64,000 nucleotides of DNA from Planctomycetota bacterium (GCA_018242525.1 JAFEBS010000063.1:30652-94651); one strand, 5' to 3'. Counted from the stretch's first letter, positions 51,801 through 60,306 are shown. The notes: generated by a model from the letters alone, not told the origin. Made by a program: numbers and translations.

Positions 51801-53319
51801 CGATCTGAAATCCGCTGAATTCGCTGGGAGCGAGCGTCGTTCCGCTCACGAGTGTGACGGCGTTACCGGTTTGATTGGAGAAGATCGGGCGATTGTTGAA
51901 ATTGGTGGCACGGGGCAGCAGGATGTTGCCCAGTTGGGCGATTCGGACACGATGCTGGATCCCTTTCCCTTCACCCAGGATGCGGACGGTGGGGATTAAT
52001 GTGGCCTGGTTGTCGGGGGCCGAACTGTACACGCTGTTGGCGTGGACATAGATGATGTTACCCGCCTGGTCGGCTGGATTTGGAATCACGGTGTTCAGGG
52101 CGGTCGTCGCCTGAGTCAGGGTCTGCCATGGATGTTCGACCGTACCATCCGCACCAGCCACCGGTGCATAGCTGGCAACGTGCTCGAAGAAGTACGGATT
52201 GTTGGTGAGCGGATTGATGGCCACCTTGCCGGCATCGATGAACGGAATCTCCGCCACGATGATGTTGTAATTGCGGCGGACCATTTCGGTCATGCGGTCG
52301 AAGGTCGTCTTGCGTTGATTTTCCGGCTGGCTGAATCCACCGTAGGTCCAGGTGGCACCAAACACGACGCTGGTGTTGAACACCTTGTCGTTCAGGACTT
52401 CCAGCTGAACATTCACATTCTGTACGACGTTCGCCTGGGCCCGGATTTTCCAGCCGGCGAATCCATCGGTGCTGCTGCCGTTATAATAGTACCAGCCGCC
52501 GAAGACCCGCAAATCGTGCCGCAACGGGACTCGGCCCGGAACCGGAATCCCCATTTCCCAGTCAACACCGCGCAGTGCATTGCCGTACGTGAGCTTGTTG
52601 TCGTACAGCAACCGGTGGTCTACAAATCGCTGACTTCCGTCGACCAGTTCCGTTCGCAGCAGGTGCTGAGTGGTGCCGTGAGGAATGTAGGCATTGGCCC
52701 GCATGTCCCACAGGCTTCCCAGGGACTCGAACCCGAAACCGACTTCACGAAACAGGGCCGTGCTCGAATTGTCGTAATCGTAGTAGGCGTTGGCACCCCA
52801 GATTCGGTCCCAGCGTTCGGAGTAATAGCGGATACCGCCCCCCAGATTCATACCCCAGCCATCCGAGGAGGCTCGGAATCCCCGGATCGAACCGAAGATC
52901 ATGGCGTTGTTGATGAAGCCGTACGGCATGATTTCCATCGGTACGATGGTGTTCGTCCGCCCCACCGCAGGCCCGGTCATGACACCCGCCCGAACTAATG
53001 CACCGTAGGCTTGACCGGTTCGACCACTAAAGGTGTCGCCGAACATCAGGCCATCCTGGACGGCGTCGCCGAACTCGGTCTGGGCCGGATCGGGTACGGA
53101 CCGCAGGTAATCCGGTTGGCGCTCCGGTTCCCCGTACTGAGCCCGAAAGACTTCAGAATCATCCCGAAAGATTTCGGGGCGGGGAAGCAGAAAGTCGGGG
53201 CTGTCCTGCCCGAGACCCGTCTGCGCAGAGAGCGCCAGTGCCAGGCTCAGGCCAAGCCCGAGCGTGGACTTCAAGACGGTAGGCGTTCGGGCAATAAGCC
53301 GCTGTATCGACACGTACAT
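48892..53319 (-). CDS. Inverse-autotransporter-like outer-membrane protein with beta-helix passenger
   Basis: The 1475-residue protein has a signal peptide (about 1-38). The beta-barrel (about 100-335) resembles intimin/invasin: GGGIRYYSERWDRIWGANAYY, DYDNSSTALFREVGFGFES, DMRANAYIPHG. After a linker (about 340-440, ending HPWQTLTQATTAL) come about 1000 residues of Asn/Gly/Thr/Val repeats of parallel beta-helix type (NNVGNVNT, NITGNG-like units). There is no C-terminal barrel. This is the type Ve layout: barrel first, passenger later. It probably displays an adhesive rod on the cell surface. GAGGTGA lies upstream of ATG 53319. Confidence 0.85.
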   Translation of the reverse strand: MYVSIQRLIARTPTVLKSTLGLGLSLALALSAQTGLGQDSPDFLLPRPEIFRDDSEVFRAQYGEPERQPDYLRSVPDPAQTEFGDAVQDGLMFGDTFSGRTGQAYGALVRAGVMTGPAVGRTNTIVPMEIMPYGFINNAMIFGSIRGFRASSDGWGMNLGGGIRYYSERWDRIWGANAYYDYDNSSTALFREVGFGFESLGSLWDMRANAYIPHGTTQHLLRTELVDGSQRFVDHRLLYDNKLTYGNALRGVDWEMGIPVPGRVPLRHDLRVFGGWYYYNGSSTDGFAGWKIRAQANVVQNVNVQLEVLNDKVFNTSVVFGATWTYGGFSQPENQRKTTFDRMTEMVRRNYNIIVAEIPFIDAGKVAINPLTNNPYFFEHVASYAPVAGADGTVEHPWQTLTQATTALNTVIPNPADQAGNIIYVHANSVYSSAPDNQATLIPTVRILGEGKGIQHRVRIAQLGNILLPRATNFNNRPIFSNQTGNAVTLVSGTTLAPSEFSGFQIGDPTVASSGPTGVGVFGDGVANVRVNQDDINFAGGDGVFLNNLTGTVTMLGTTINNVGNVNTSINSLHVVGGTGTLLFGAEPFTLKRSAINNTAGHAVFIDGLLRGGVVDMTGSDINDGTFATATVAAKTGGGILLNNIDGQVTIDSATLLNTAISADTTGRAIDIEGTAATALTPAMGLGQINFVGGIGIDNPASDAIHIQNLQADSTVTPNLISNVRFFLPNPVNGTLAPGIRITNRNAGGVTMLNNAGNVSFLEPVSISANGAPVQAAIDYEGSSGNASFLALQASSSPNQIQITGGGGNGIQIGLTSPNTGAFRTSGVTNIQQIALDSILVGNPLFGAATPASNQGQVTFGDVSIDNRGQRGIQIVHVDHSVVFSGNTTVANTTGSLFSAVDIHDNLIALLSPRIAGDATFRSLNILAAQGPVTLPISSGAGLNVVNNPTSVSIQLLNINQNSLVGNGTALYANNVGTQPPVITTTSVAPAIGLSIGSGNIFSQGGPAVSISNSVIGVSLTSVSSRNSVEDGIFLSNNVGVGSKVNTNATTVHPTIFSVNGVGNALGSGGLIQGSTLDGIFVLNSESVQFRDMNVTGNHQNGIFATTPSLTVLNNQVTGNDKFGVNVYAVAVPLTQATRTLQTVAPIFTMQGSTITGNGLTSPSGTQQVLFTASTLGSYTVNLGAGGTAGNTIVHTFTPAFAAGVNENRGPAAAGTAPTTDDGVLIRTESGGIGSILNLTAVNNQISVAVANGVTPGTPLSDMRVDWNGQVARGTIEGNTFNYGITNAEGLVLNLQSPTDSSVFRIAGNNFNSPTNDGTTGLDVTTNGGPANIQIGSLDGYFGNVFTTNQPNNILGAVANYGMRFNLGANSFVSIFNNTINMTGSDNQAIQFTTVAGPSTVDINGNTIALTNQGNFFANEFGINILSVTAGTLNLFGTVDNSISINNQFLSIAPWFSSPTTGINGTISVNGNPVP

Positions 53320-53343
53320 CGAGTCACCTCTGCGGTTGTTTAA

Positions 53344-53364
53344 GGACGCGGAGACACCGCGTCC
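53344..53364 (-). promoter_or_regulatory. Perfect stem-loop in the leader of the autotransporter gene
   Basis: GGACGCGG, an AGACA loop and CCGCGTCC form a perfect 8-bp stem 25 bp before the start codon. It may protect the mRNA or gate its ribosome-binding site. The rest of the 340-bp divergent gap (53320-53659) shows no gene. Confidence 0.4.
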
Positions 53365-53659
53365 GAAACCGGATGGGGGCGATCAAACCAGGGATGTGAA
53401 TTGGGAGAAACGGACGACGGGTTGTAGCTTCCGGAAAAAAGCGGATCAATGCGAATCAAGACCGTCTGTCGCCATAACCCCCTGTTTTGGACGGTTTTCT
53501 TCGAAAAAAACGTGGTCGGCCAGCAGGCGATTTCAGGGAATCGGCACGACCTGCCGTTCCCAGCACCGAAACGGGGCCAAAACGCTCCCGAAGTCGTCGA
53601 ACCAGCGATATCATTCCCTGCCGCAACGACGGAAGTCATCAATCGAGGAGTTTTCAGCG

Positions 53660-55150
53660 ATGGCGGAACAGATCTATCTGGCAATTGATCTTGGGGCGGA
53701 AAGCGGTCGAGTCATGGCAGGCCTGTTCGACGGCCAGCAGGTTCGGCTTGAAGAACTGCACCGATTTCCCAACGGCCCCGTCCATATGGCCGACACAATG
53801 CGCTGGGATCTGCTGAGATTGTGGTCTGAGATCCAGTCCGGGCTTGCCAAGGCTGCCACGCGATTTGGTCAAAGCATCGTTTCTGTCGGCGTGGATACCT
53901 GGGGCGTCGACTTCGTGCTGCTGTCCAAGACCGGCGAAATGCTCGGCCAGGCGTATCATTACCGGGATCGCCGCACAACGGGTGTGCTGGAACAGACGTT
54001 TGGTCGGTTTCCCCGCAGCGAGATTTTCGCCAACACAGGGCTGCAGTTCATGGAAATCAATTCCCTGTACCAATTGGTTGCCATGAACCAGACGAACCGG
54101 CCACTCGTCGAACTGGCGGATCGCTTTCTGATGATTCCCGACTTCTTCCATTGGCTGCTGTCGGGCAGTCGTGTCGTGGAATTTACCAATGCCACGACGT
54201 CACAGATGTTCCACCCGATCCAGCGGACTTGGGCCTTTGACATGCTTCGACAATTGAATCTGCCGACCCAGATGTTCGGTGACGTCGTCGACCCGGGAAC
54301 AAAACTGGGCACTTTGCGGGAAGAGGTCGCGCGGCGTGCCGGACTGCCCCGTTTGAATGTCGTGGCTCCCGCCACCCACGATACGGGGGCCGCCGTCGCG
54401 GCCGTCCCGACTGAGAACACCGGCCGGGCCAATTGGGCTTACGTCAGTTCCGGGACCTGGTCGCTGATGGGACTCGAACTGCCGCACGCGGTGCTGACGC
54501 AACGGGCACTGGACTTAAACGTCACCAACGAAGGGGGAATTGACGGGACGTATCGACTGCTGAAAAACATCATGGGTTTGTGGCTGGTGCAGGAGTGTCG
54601 GCGCTCATTTGAGCGAAACGGGACTCCCTATGATTACGGGCTGCTGGCTCAAGTGGCCCGCGATGCGCAGCCGTTTCGGGCGTTTGTGGACCCGGATGAT
54701 CGAGCTTTCCTGGCACCGCAGGACATGCCCGAATCGATCCGCGAATGGTGTCGCCAGACGAATCAGGAAATCCCGGATTCCGAAGGAGGGATTATTCGAT
54801 GCGCCCTGGAAAGTCTGGCAATGAAGTACCGAACCGTACTTGGCTGGCTGGAAGAGCTTTCCGGGGAGCGGGTGGAAGTCATTCATATTGTTGGTGGTGG
54901 GACACAAAATGAATTACTGAATCAGTTTACAGCAAATGCTACGGGGCGTCCGGTGGTGACCGGACCGATTGAAGCCACGGCATTGGGAAATATTCTCGTT
55001 CAGGCCAGGACCGCCGGTGCTGTCGGTTCCCTCCATGAAATGCGCTCTGTCGTACGTGCCTCGTCAAATATGAAACGGTATGAACCCCAAAACACCGCCG
55101 CCTGGAATGACGCATACACCCGGTTCCTGGCGGTCGTGAATTCGAGGTAA
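53660..55150 (+). CDS. rhaB: Rhamnulokinase-like FGGY sugar kinase
   Basis: The 496-residue protein has the ATPase core of FGGY kinases: IDLGAESGRV near residue 8, GVDTWGVDFVLL near 75, and PATHDTGAAVAAVP near 240. The segments QFMEINSLYQLVAM and YVSSGTWSLMGLE match rhamnulokinase (RhaB), which phosphorylates L-rhamnulose with ATP. ATG at 53660 follows GAGGAG; the longer frame, which runs into the divergent leader, is rejected. No rhaA or rhaD is adjacent, so the rest of the pathway is elsewhere. A terminator follows. Confidence 0.88.
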   Translation: MAEQIYLAIDLGAESGRVMAGLFDGQQVRLEELHRFPNGPVHMADTMRWDLLRLWSEIQSGLAKAATRFGQSIVSVGVDTWGVDFVLLSKTGEMLGQAYHYRDRRTTGVLEQTFGRFPRSEIFANTGLQFMEINSLYQLVAMNQTNRPLVELADRFLMIPDFFHWLLSGSRVVEFTNATTSQMFHPIQRTWAFDMLRQLNLPTQMFGDVVDPGTKLGTLREEVARRAGLPRLNVVAPATHDTGAAVAAVPTENTGRANWAYVSSGTWSLMGLELPHAVLTQRALDLNVTNEGGIDGTYRLLKNIMGLWLVQECRRSFERNGTPYDYGLLAQVARDAQPFRAFVDPDDRAFLAPQDMPESIREWCRQTNQEIPDSEGGIIRCALESLAMKYRTVLGWLEELSGERVEVIHIVGGGTQNELLNQFTANATGRPVVTGPIEATALGNILVQARTAGAVGSLHEMRSVVRASSNMKRYEPQNTAAWNDAYTRFLAVVNSR

Positions 55151-55172
55151 AACCGTCACTGACAAAATGAAA

Positions 55173-55214
55173 CGACCGCAGGCCCCAACTTGCGGCCTGC
55201 GGTCGTGTTGTGTT
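55173..55214 (+). terminator. Bidirectional terminator between rhaB and the pilin-like gene
   Basis: CGACCGCAGGCC and GGCCTGCGGTCG form a perfect 12-bp stem around a 9-base loop, with TGTTGTGTTT on the plus-strand side and TTTCATTTT on the other. It separates two convergent genes. Confidence 0.85.
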
Positions 55215-55229
55215 TGCCGAAATAGCTGA

Positions 55230-55544
55230 TCAGTAGGACTGACCTTCACCTTGGGAAGCATTGGTGCTTTGGATATCGCCCGTGGTATCACAGGTGTCGA
55301 TATTGTCACGGAATTCTGTACCGCTGGAATAGCCGCCGCAGCCGAGGATTCCCTTCACACAGTACGTCTGGTTAAGGGCTCCGAAGGCAGATCCGACATC
55401 TTCCAGTTCATTGTTGATGTTCAAGGCGATCTCGGACAGGCCAACCACCATTCCAAGGACGGCAATGGTCGCGACCAGAACCAATTCTGCCGAAATAATG
55501 AAACCAGCTTCGTCGTTGATCAGGGCGGTCAGGAGATTCGTCAT
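55230..55544 (-). CDS. Pilin-like small exported protein
   Basis: The 104-residue protein begins with a short polar leader (TNLLTALINDEAG) followed by FIISAELVLVATIAVLGMVV, which looks like the N-terminal helix of Flp/type IV pilins, with a Glu six residues after the candidate cleavage Gly. The rest has three Cys residues and a Gly-rich C terminus. It could be a secreted pilus or pseudopilus subunit, or a tight-adherence component. No pilus assembly genes are nearby. The promoter upstream is of sigma54 type. Confidence 0.62.
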   Translation of the reverse strand: MTNLLTALINDEAGFIISAELVLVATIAVLGMVVGLSEIALNINNELEDVGSAFGALNQTYCVKGILGCGGYSSGTEFRDNIDTCDTTGDIQSTNASQGEGQSY

Positions 55545-55653
55545 GGTGGTGTCCTTTCTGGGACTGCGAACAAGATTATGCGAGAAGGACCAGACTGCTT
55601 GGTCATCTCATTGAGCGTTGCGAGTTTTGTTTCTCACAGTGAACGAGGTGTAA

Positions 55654-55669
55654 AGCAGGTTGAATGCCA
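55654..55669 (-). promoter_or_regulatory. Sigma54-type promoter of the pilin-like gene
   Basis: On the minus strand TGGCATTCAACCTGCT keeps the invariant GG and GC 10 bp apart and the full TGGCA of the -24 box; the -12 box is CTGCT. The start of transcription would be near 55643, 100 nt before the ATG. I see no gene in the remaining gap up to the tRNA at 56067. Confidence 0.6.
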
Positions 55670-56066
55670 ATTCCAAAATCGTGTTCAAAAGTCCGTTCAG
55701 TTTGCTTTTTTGTGTGATCACAAGGTGATTCCAGGTTGTCGTTTACGAAAAACTGCAGAGAATGCGTCAGGTTGCGGAATCGCAGGAATCCGCAGAAGGC
55801 CACCGTTGCCGAATGACCTCATCGAGCTGTCTGAGCCTGCAGGATCTGTGCAGTAACTCTATTGTCGATAATGGTTAGCAACGCGCGCCGACGGGCGCAG
55901 AGTGTGTGTTGCCAAAACACAACGATGTCGGCGGCAGCTCAAATGGCCGCAAAGAGCGAATGTGTGGACCAAATTCGCAGAAACCGCAGCCAAGTTCCTA
56001 TACTCAGCCCGGTTCGCTTGACGCGCGGAGCCGAACTGGCATAATTCGCACTCGCCGGGGCATCAT

Positions 56067-56139
56067 GCGGGTGTAACTCAGTTGGTAGAGTACCACGTTG
56101 CCAACGTGGTTGTCGTGGGTTCGAGTCCCATCACCCGCT
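56067..56139 (+). tRNA. tRNA-Gly (anticodon GCC)
   Basis: A 73-base cloverleaf. The acceptor stem is GCGGGTG/CACCCGC, the D arm contains ACTCAGTTGGTAGAGT, the anticodon loop is TTGCCAA, and the T arm is GTGGGTTCGAGTCCCAT. CCA is not encoded. The loop reads GCC, decoding GGC and GGT. It lies about 195 bp before the trigger factor gene. Confidence 0.95.
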
Positions 56140-56333
56140 TTCTTCCCCCTCGACGTGCCGGTTCCCCTGATTCAGGAAAGAGTTGCTCCGACGCGTTCAC
56201 TGGTTTGAAGCGTCGCCAAGTGCTGATCTGAGGTTTCTTTTGGACAATCGTCCAAACCAAATCCCCCTTCTGCGACGCGACGCGGTCTGGCCCCCGGGGG
56301 GCAATTTAGCAATCTCTTAGCGAGGAACTGACT

Positions 56334-57800
56334 GTGACTGAGGAAACCGCCGTGGCGGACGTTGAAAAAGCGGGTGAGGAATCGGACCGATATCGATTGT
56401 CGATTGACGTCGATATCCAGAACGTCGGTCCCTGTAAAAAGCATGTTCGCGTCAAGGTGCCGCGTTCGGACATCGAACATTTCTCGACCGAAGCTGTCAC
56501 GGAAATCGTCAAGACGGCGGCAGTTCCCGGATTTCGGGCCGGTCGCGTGCCAGCCGCTTTGGCCAAGTCCCGATTTAAAGAAGAAATCGCCGACTCTGTC
56601 CGCCAGCGGGTTTTAATGAGCAGCTTGGAACAATTGGCGGACGAGAATTCGCTCGATCCGATCAACGAGCCCGATTTTGATGTCGAAAGTCTCCGGATCC
56701 CCGAAGAAGGGGATTTTGAGTACGAGTTCGACGTGGAAGTTCGCCCTGAATTTGAAGTTCCCAACTACGGCGGACTGAAGATTCAGCGGCCGGCTCGCGA
56801 AGTGACTGGTGAAGACGTCACTGCGTATTTGAACCGGTTTATCGGCCAGTATGGCACGTTGGCGGTTCAAGAGACCCCGGCGGAACCCGGCGATTTTGTC
56901 ACTGCCAGCATCGAGTTCACGAAGGATGGCGAGACGTTTCGAAAAATTCCGACGGTCGATCTGCAGTTGAAGCCGACGATCCGCTTCCGCGATGCCGAAA
57001 TCACTGGCTTCGATCAATTGATGGCCGGCAGCACCCCGGGCGCTACGAAAACCGTCGACATCGTCGTCTCGAACGAAGCCGAACAGATCGAAATGCGTGG
57101 CGAAAAGCTGACGGCAACCATTGTGGTGTCGCAAGTCCGCCGTCAGCAACTGCCCGAGATGAACGGTGCTTTCTTCGAAAGAATCGGCTACTCCGACGAA
57201 CAGGAGCTGCGGGACGAAATCGAAGGGATGCTGCAACGACAGGTGAAGTACGATCAACGTCAGGCCTGCCGACGTCAGGTTCTGGAGAAAATCACGGAAT
57301 CGGCCACGTGGGAACTTCCTGAATCCCTGGTGAACAAGCAGACCGAAAACGCGCTGCGTCGAGAAATTCTGGAAATGCAGCAGGCTGGATTCACGACTCA
57401 GCAGATCCTGGCGCGTGAAAACGAACTGCGTCAGCAGTCGGTGACCAGTACGCGACAGGCGTTGAAAGAGCACTTCGTGCTGGATCGAATTGCGACCCAG
57501 GAAAAAATCGAAGTCACTCCGATCGACATCGAATCTGAAATCAACATGATGGCCGTTCAGCGCGGGGAAAGCCCCCGGCGTGTCCGCGCCCGCCTGCAAA
57601 AGAGCGGTGTCATCGAGAATCTGGAAGCTCAGATTCGCGAACGCAAGGCTGTCGATTTCATCCTGGCGACGGCTCAGTTTGAAGACGTGGAAGTTCCGAA
57701 GTCGGCCGCAAATGACGACGTTCAGGCCCTGTCCCTGTCCGTTTGCGGGATGTCTTCGCTGATGGTCGAACCGACCGAAGATTCTGACGACGACGAGTGA
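56334..57800 (+). CDS. tig: Trigger factor (ribosome-associated chaperone)
   Basis: The 488-residue protein has the three trigger-factor parts. The N-terminal ribosome-binding domain carries AAVPGFRAGRVPAALAKSRF (compare the family signature GFRxGKxP). The middle peptidyl-prolyl isomerase-like part starts about residue 160 (PGDFVTASIEFTKDGETF). The C-terminal helical arms follow. An extra acidic C terminus (EDSDDDE) makes it longer than the usual 430-450. The start is GTG at 56334 after GAGGAACTGACT. It is followed by a terminator and the two clpP genes, a known tig-clpP arrangement. Confidence 0.95.
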   Translation: MTEETAVADVEKAGEESDRYRLSIDVDIQNVGPCKKHVRVKVPRSDIEHFSTEAVTEIVKTAAVPGFRAGRVPAALAKSRFKEEIADSVRQRVLMSSLEQLADENSLDPINEPDFDVESLRIPEEGDFEYEFDVEVRPEFEVPNYGGLKIQRPAREVTGEDVTAYLNRFIGQYGTLAVQETPAEPGDFVTASIEFTKDGETFRKIPTVDLQLKPTIRFRDAEITGFDQLMAGSTPGATKTVDIVVSNEAEQIEMRGEKLTATIVVSQVRRQQLPEMNGAFFERIGYSDEQELRDEIEGMLQRQVKYDQRQACRRQVLEKITESATWELPESLVNKQTENALRREILEMQQAGFTTQQILARENELRQQSVTSTRQALKEHFVLDRIATQEKIEVTPIDIESEINMMAVQRGESPRRVRARLQKSGVIENLEAQIRERKAVDFILATAQFEDVEVPKSAANDDVQALSLSVCGMSSLMVEPTEDSDDDE

Positions 57801-57859
57801 TCTGGATCGGCCTGGACGTAAAATGCGTCTGCCGAACGACGATCGGAAGAGAATTGAGG

Positions 57860-57892
57860 ACAGCCGACTGCCAGCAGTCGGCTGTTTTCGTT
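57860..57892 (+). terminator. Intrinsic terminator after tig
   Basis: ACAGCCGACTG, a CCAG loop and CAGTCGGCTGT form a perfect 11-bp stem followed by TTTCGTT. It lies 60 bp past the tig stop codon and separates it from the clpP pair. Confidence 0.85.
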
Positions 57893-58029
57893 GAGCGAAC
57901 CCGACCGTCAGCCTTGTCTGGAATCGACTTGGCGCGTACTCTTCCCGCGAGCCTGCTCGTTTTGGGTTTCAGTCGGACCGTCCTTCCCAAGCAGGCATTT
58001 ATCGGCCCTAGTGAGTTAAGGGATTCTGA

Positions 58030-58647
58030 ATGCTGGATTCGCTGTCTCGTTCCTTCGCGCCCATGGCCAACGCAGCGCGGGATTATTCACGCCAGCGCCA
58101 GATGGGCATTGGCGACTTGCTGCTGGAGAATCGGATCGTGTTTCTGGACGGCCCGATTCATGATGCCAGCGCCAACGTGATTGTCATGAAGCTGCTGTAT
58201 CTGCAATCCGAGAACAAGCATCAGGACGTTCACTTCTATATCAATTCGCCCGGCGGTTCCGTCACCGCGACGATGGCCATCTATGACACGATGCAATTCC
58301 TGCAGTGCAGTGTGGCCACCTATTGCGTCGGGATGGCCGCCAGCGGTGGAGCGATCCTGGTGGCTGGTGGCAGCAAGGGCAAGCGGTTCATCCTGCCGCA
58401 TGCCAAGATGATGATTCACCAGCCGTTCGGGGAAGTTGGCGGGCAGGTCTCGGATATCGAAATCCAGGCCAAGGAAATCCTGGAAACTCGCGACGTCCTG
58501 AATCACATTCTGTCTGAACACACCGGTCAGCCGGTGGATGTGATCGCGAAGGATACGGGGCGTGACCGCTACCTGAGTGCCGCACAGTCCAAGGAATATG
58601 GCCTGGTGGATGAAATCCTGGTGAATTCCAGCAAGGCCAAGTCCTGA
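58030..58647 (+). CDS. clpP: ATP-dependent Clp protease proteolytic subunit, first copy
   Basis: The 205-residue serine peptidase has catalytic Ser105 in GMAASGGAIL, His130 in MMIHQP and an Asp near 175 in KDTGRDRY. The usual AASMGA is AASGGA here. The handle region (YINSPGGSVTATMAIYDTMQ) is normal. It is followed 69 bp later by a second clpP, suggesting a mixed two-ring protease like ClpP1P2. No clpX is in the window. The ATG at 58030 is the family-like start. Confidence 0.95.
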   Translation: MLDSLSRSFAPMANAARDYSRQRQMGIGDLLLENRIVFLDGPIHDASANVIVMKLLYLQSENKHQDVHFYINSPGGSVTATMAIYDTMQFLQCSVATYCVGMAASGGAILVAGGSKGKRFILPHAKMMIHQPFGEVGGQVSDIEIQAKEILETRDVLNHILSEHTGQPVDVIAKDTGRDRYLSAAQSKEYGLVDEILVNSSKAKS

Positions 58648-58716
58648 TTCTTCTGGCCAGTGGCCGCGATCAGACCCCGATTGATTCCACTTCAACCATA
58701 CGACAGTGAGCCCGCG

Positions 58717-59328
58717 ATGACCTCTCTTGTTCCATTTGTCATTGAAAAAAGTGGCCGCGAAGAGCGGGCCATGGATATTTACAGCCGCCTGCTGCGGGAC
58801 CGCATCATCCTTCTGGGAAGTGCGATCAACGACGACGTGGCCAACAGTATTGTGGCCCAGTTGCTGTATCTGCAGTTCGAGGACGGCAAGTCCGACATTC
58901 ACCTGTACATCAACAGCCCCGGCGGATCGATCACGTCCGGCATGGCGATCTACGATACGATGCAGTTTGTCACCTGCGACGTCGCCACATATTGCCTGGG
59001 ACAGTGTGCCAGCATGGGGGCCATGTTGCTGACGGCCGGAACCAAAGGAAAGCGATTTGCCCTGCCGAACAGCCGGATCATGATCCACCAGCCACTGGCA
59101 GGAATGCAGGGGACGGCAGTGGAACTGGAAATCCATGCCAAGGAAGTTCTGCGGACCAAGCGCCGCATGAACGAACTGATGCTGAAGCACACCGGCCAGA
59201 CCCTGGACAAGATCGAAGCTGACACGGATCGCGACAATTTTATGTCTGCGGAAGAAGCCAAGTCGTATGGCCTGATCGATACGGTCCTGGAAAAGCTGCC
59301 GCCTCTTCCCGGTGCCCCGACAACCTGA
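58717..59328 (+). CDS. clpP: ATP-dependent Clp protease proteolytic subunit, second copy
   Basis: The 203-residue subunit keeps the standard ClpP motifs: GQCASMGAMLL with Ser99, IMIHQP with His124, YINSPGGSITSGMAIYDTMQ, and DTDRDNFMSAEEAKSYGLID. ATG at 58717 is preferred to an earlier in-frame codon because the family begins close to VPFVIE. It is closer to the E. coli form than the first copy. Together they probably build the proteolytic chamber for Clp ATPases. Confidence 0.96.
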   Translation: MTSLVPFVIEKSGREERAMDIYSRLLRDRIILLGSAINDDVANSIVAQLLYLQFEDGKSDIHLYINSPGGSITSGMAIYDTMQFVTCDVATYCLGQCASMGAMLLTAGTKGKRFALPNSRIMIHQPLAGMQGTAVELEIHAKEVLRTKRRMNELMLKHTGQTLDKIEADTDRDNFMSAEEAKSYGLIDTVLEKLPPLPGAPTT

Positions 59329-59427
59329 GGTTGCCGGATCCGGTCGGATTTGGGTATCCTGCCGCCGCCCGGTGACTCGACCTGGCGGCGATCTCGATGT
59401 TGGATGCATCGTAGAGAGAAGGAGCAA

Positions 59428-60270
59428 ATGCGAGTCGCGCTGACATGGATGTCGGCTCTGGTGCTGTGCGGATGCCTGGGACGGGCAAAACCTGACCTGT
59501 TGCAGGCCAGGTTGCGGGAACAGCAGGAGCGAGTTGTGGAAGTCGAGCGGCGCATGGAGGCGGCTCAGGCGGACCTTCAACGTGCGCGCCGCGAGTCCGA
59601 CCAGTTGCGTGCCGAGTTGGCCCGCTCCGGCAAGCAGGTCATGGCCGCGGAATATACGGAATCATTGATCCGGGCCAGCAAACTGCAGATCAACTCCATG
59701 CTCTCCGGCGGGTTGAACCGTGACAGCCAGCCGGGTGACGATGCCGTCGTCGCGTTCTTTGCTCTCACCGACGACGATGGCGAAGTTGTCAAATTGCCGG
59801 GTGCCGTTGAACTGACCCTGCTTGACCCGAGTCTACCTGAGCCGTCCCGTCAGGTGGGGCAGTGGCGATTTACCGCCGAAGAATGTCGCAGCAAGTGGAC
59901 GCGCGGCTTTACGGGGTCCGGTTTCCAATTCACTGTCCCTCTCGATCAACCCGTTCAGCACGATCAACTGGTGTTGAATGCCAAGTTGACAACGGTCGAC
60001 AATCGAATTTTCGATTCCAGCCAACTGGTGCGTGTCACGGTGGCGGATGGACGTGAAACCGTGGGCCGTGTTCCCAATTCTGATGAACTGCCGCCACAGC
60101 CGTTGGACGACATCAACGACCCTCCTCCGGCTGCGGGTGATCCCACTGCCGGAGAGCCAAGGCAGGCCAACTGGGCCGACGACGATGACCCCGCTCCACA
60201 AAAGCCACAGGTCCCGTCCGTGGAAGATTCCACGAACTGGATGAAAGACGACTTTCCGAAGCGATACTAA
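59428..60270 (+). CDS. Coiled-coil lipoprotein of unknown function
   Basis: The 280-residue protein has a lipoprotein signal (RVALTWMSALVLCGC) with lipid Cys in LCGC. It continues with a coiled coil of about 55 residues (RLREQQERVVEVERRMEAAQ) and a beta-rich domain (VVAFFALTDDDGEVVKLPG, then WRFTAEECRSKWTRGFTGSG). The C-terminal tail is acidic and Pro-rich. ATG at 59428 is chosen because the signal begins there and GAAGGAG lies upstream. No known family is recognised. It lies 99 bp after the second clpP. Confidence 0.72.
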   Translation: MRVALTWMSALVLCGCLGRAKPDLLQARLREQQERVVEVERRMEAAQADLQRARRESDQLRAELARSGKQVMAAEYTESLIRASKLQINSMLSGGLNRDSQPGDDAVVAFFALTDDDGEVVKLPGAVELTLLDPSLPEPSRQVGQWRFTAEECRSKWTRGFTGSGFQFTVPLDQPVQHDQLVLNAKLTTVDNRIFDSSQLVRVTVADGRETVGRVPNSDELPPQPLDDINDPPPAAGDPTAGEPRQANWADDDDPAPQKPQVPSVEDSTNWMKDDFPKRY

Positions 60271-60306
60271 TTCACAGGTCGCTGGCCGCGGGCACCACGG
60301 CGGCGA

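Noticed and set aside
58087..59580. 497-codon minus-strand open frame opposite the clpP pair
   Set aside because: Mirror of two strongly conserved genes; composition rich in His, Gln and Arg with no motif or ribosome-binding site.
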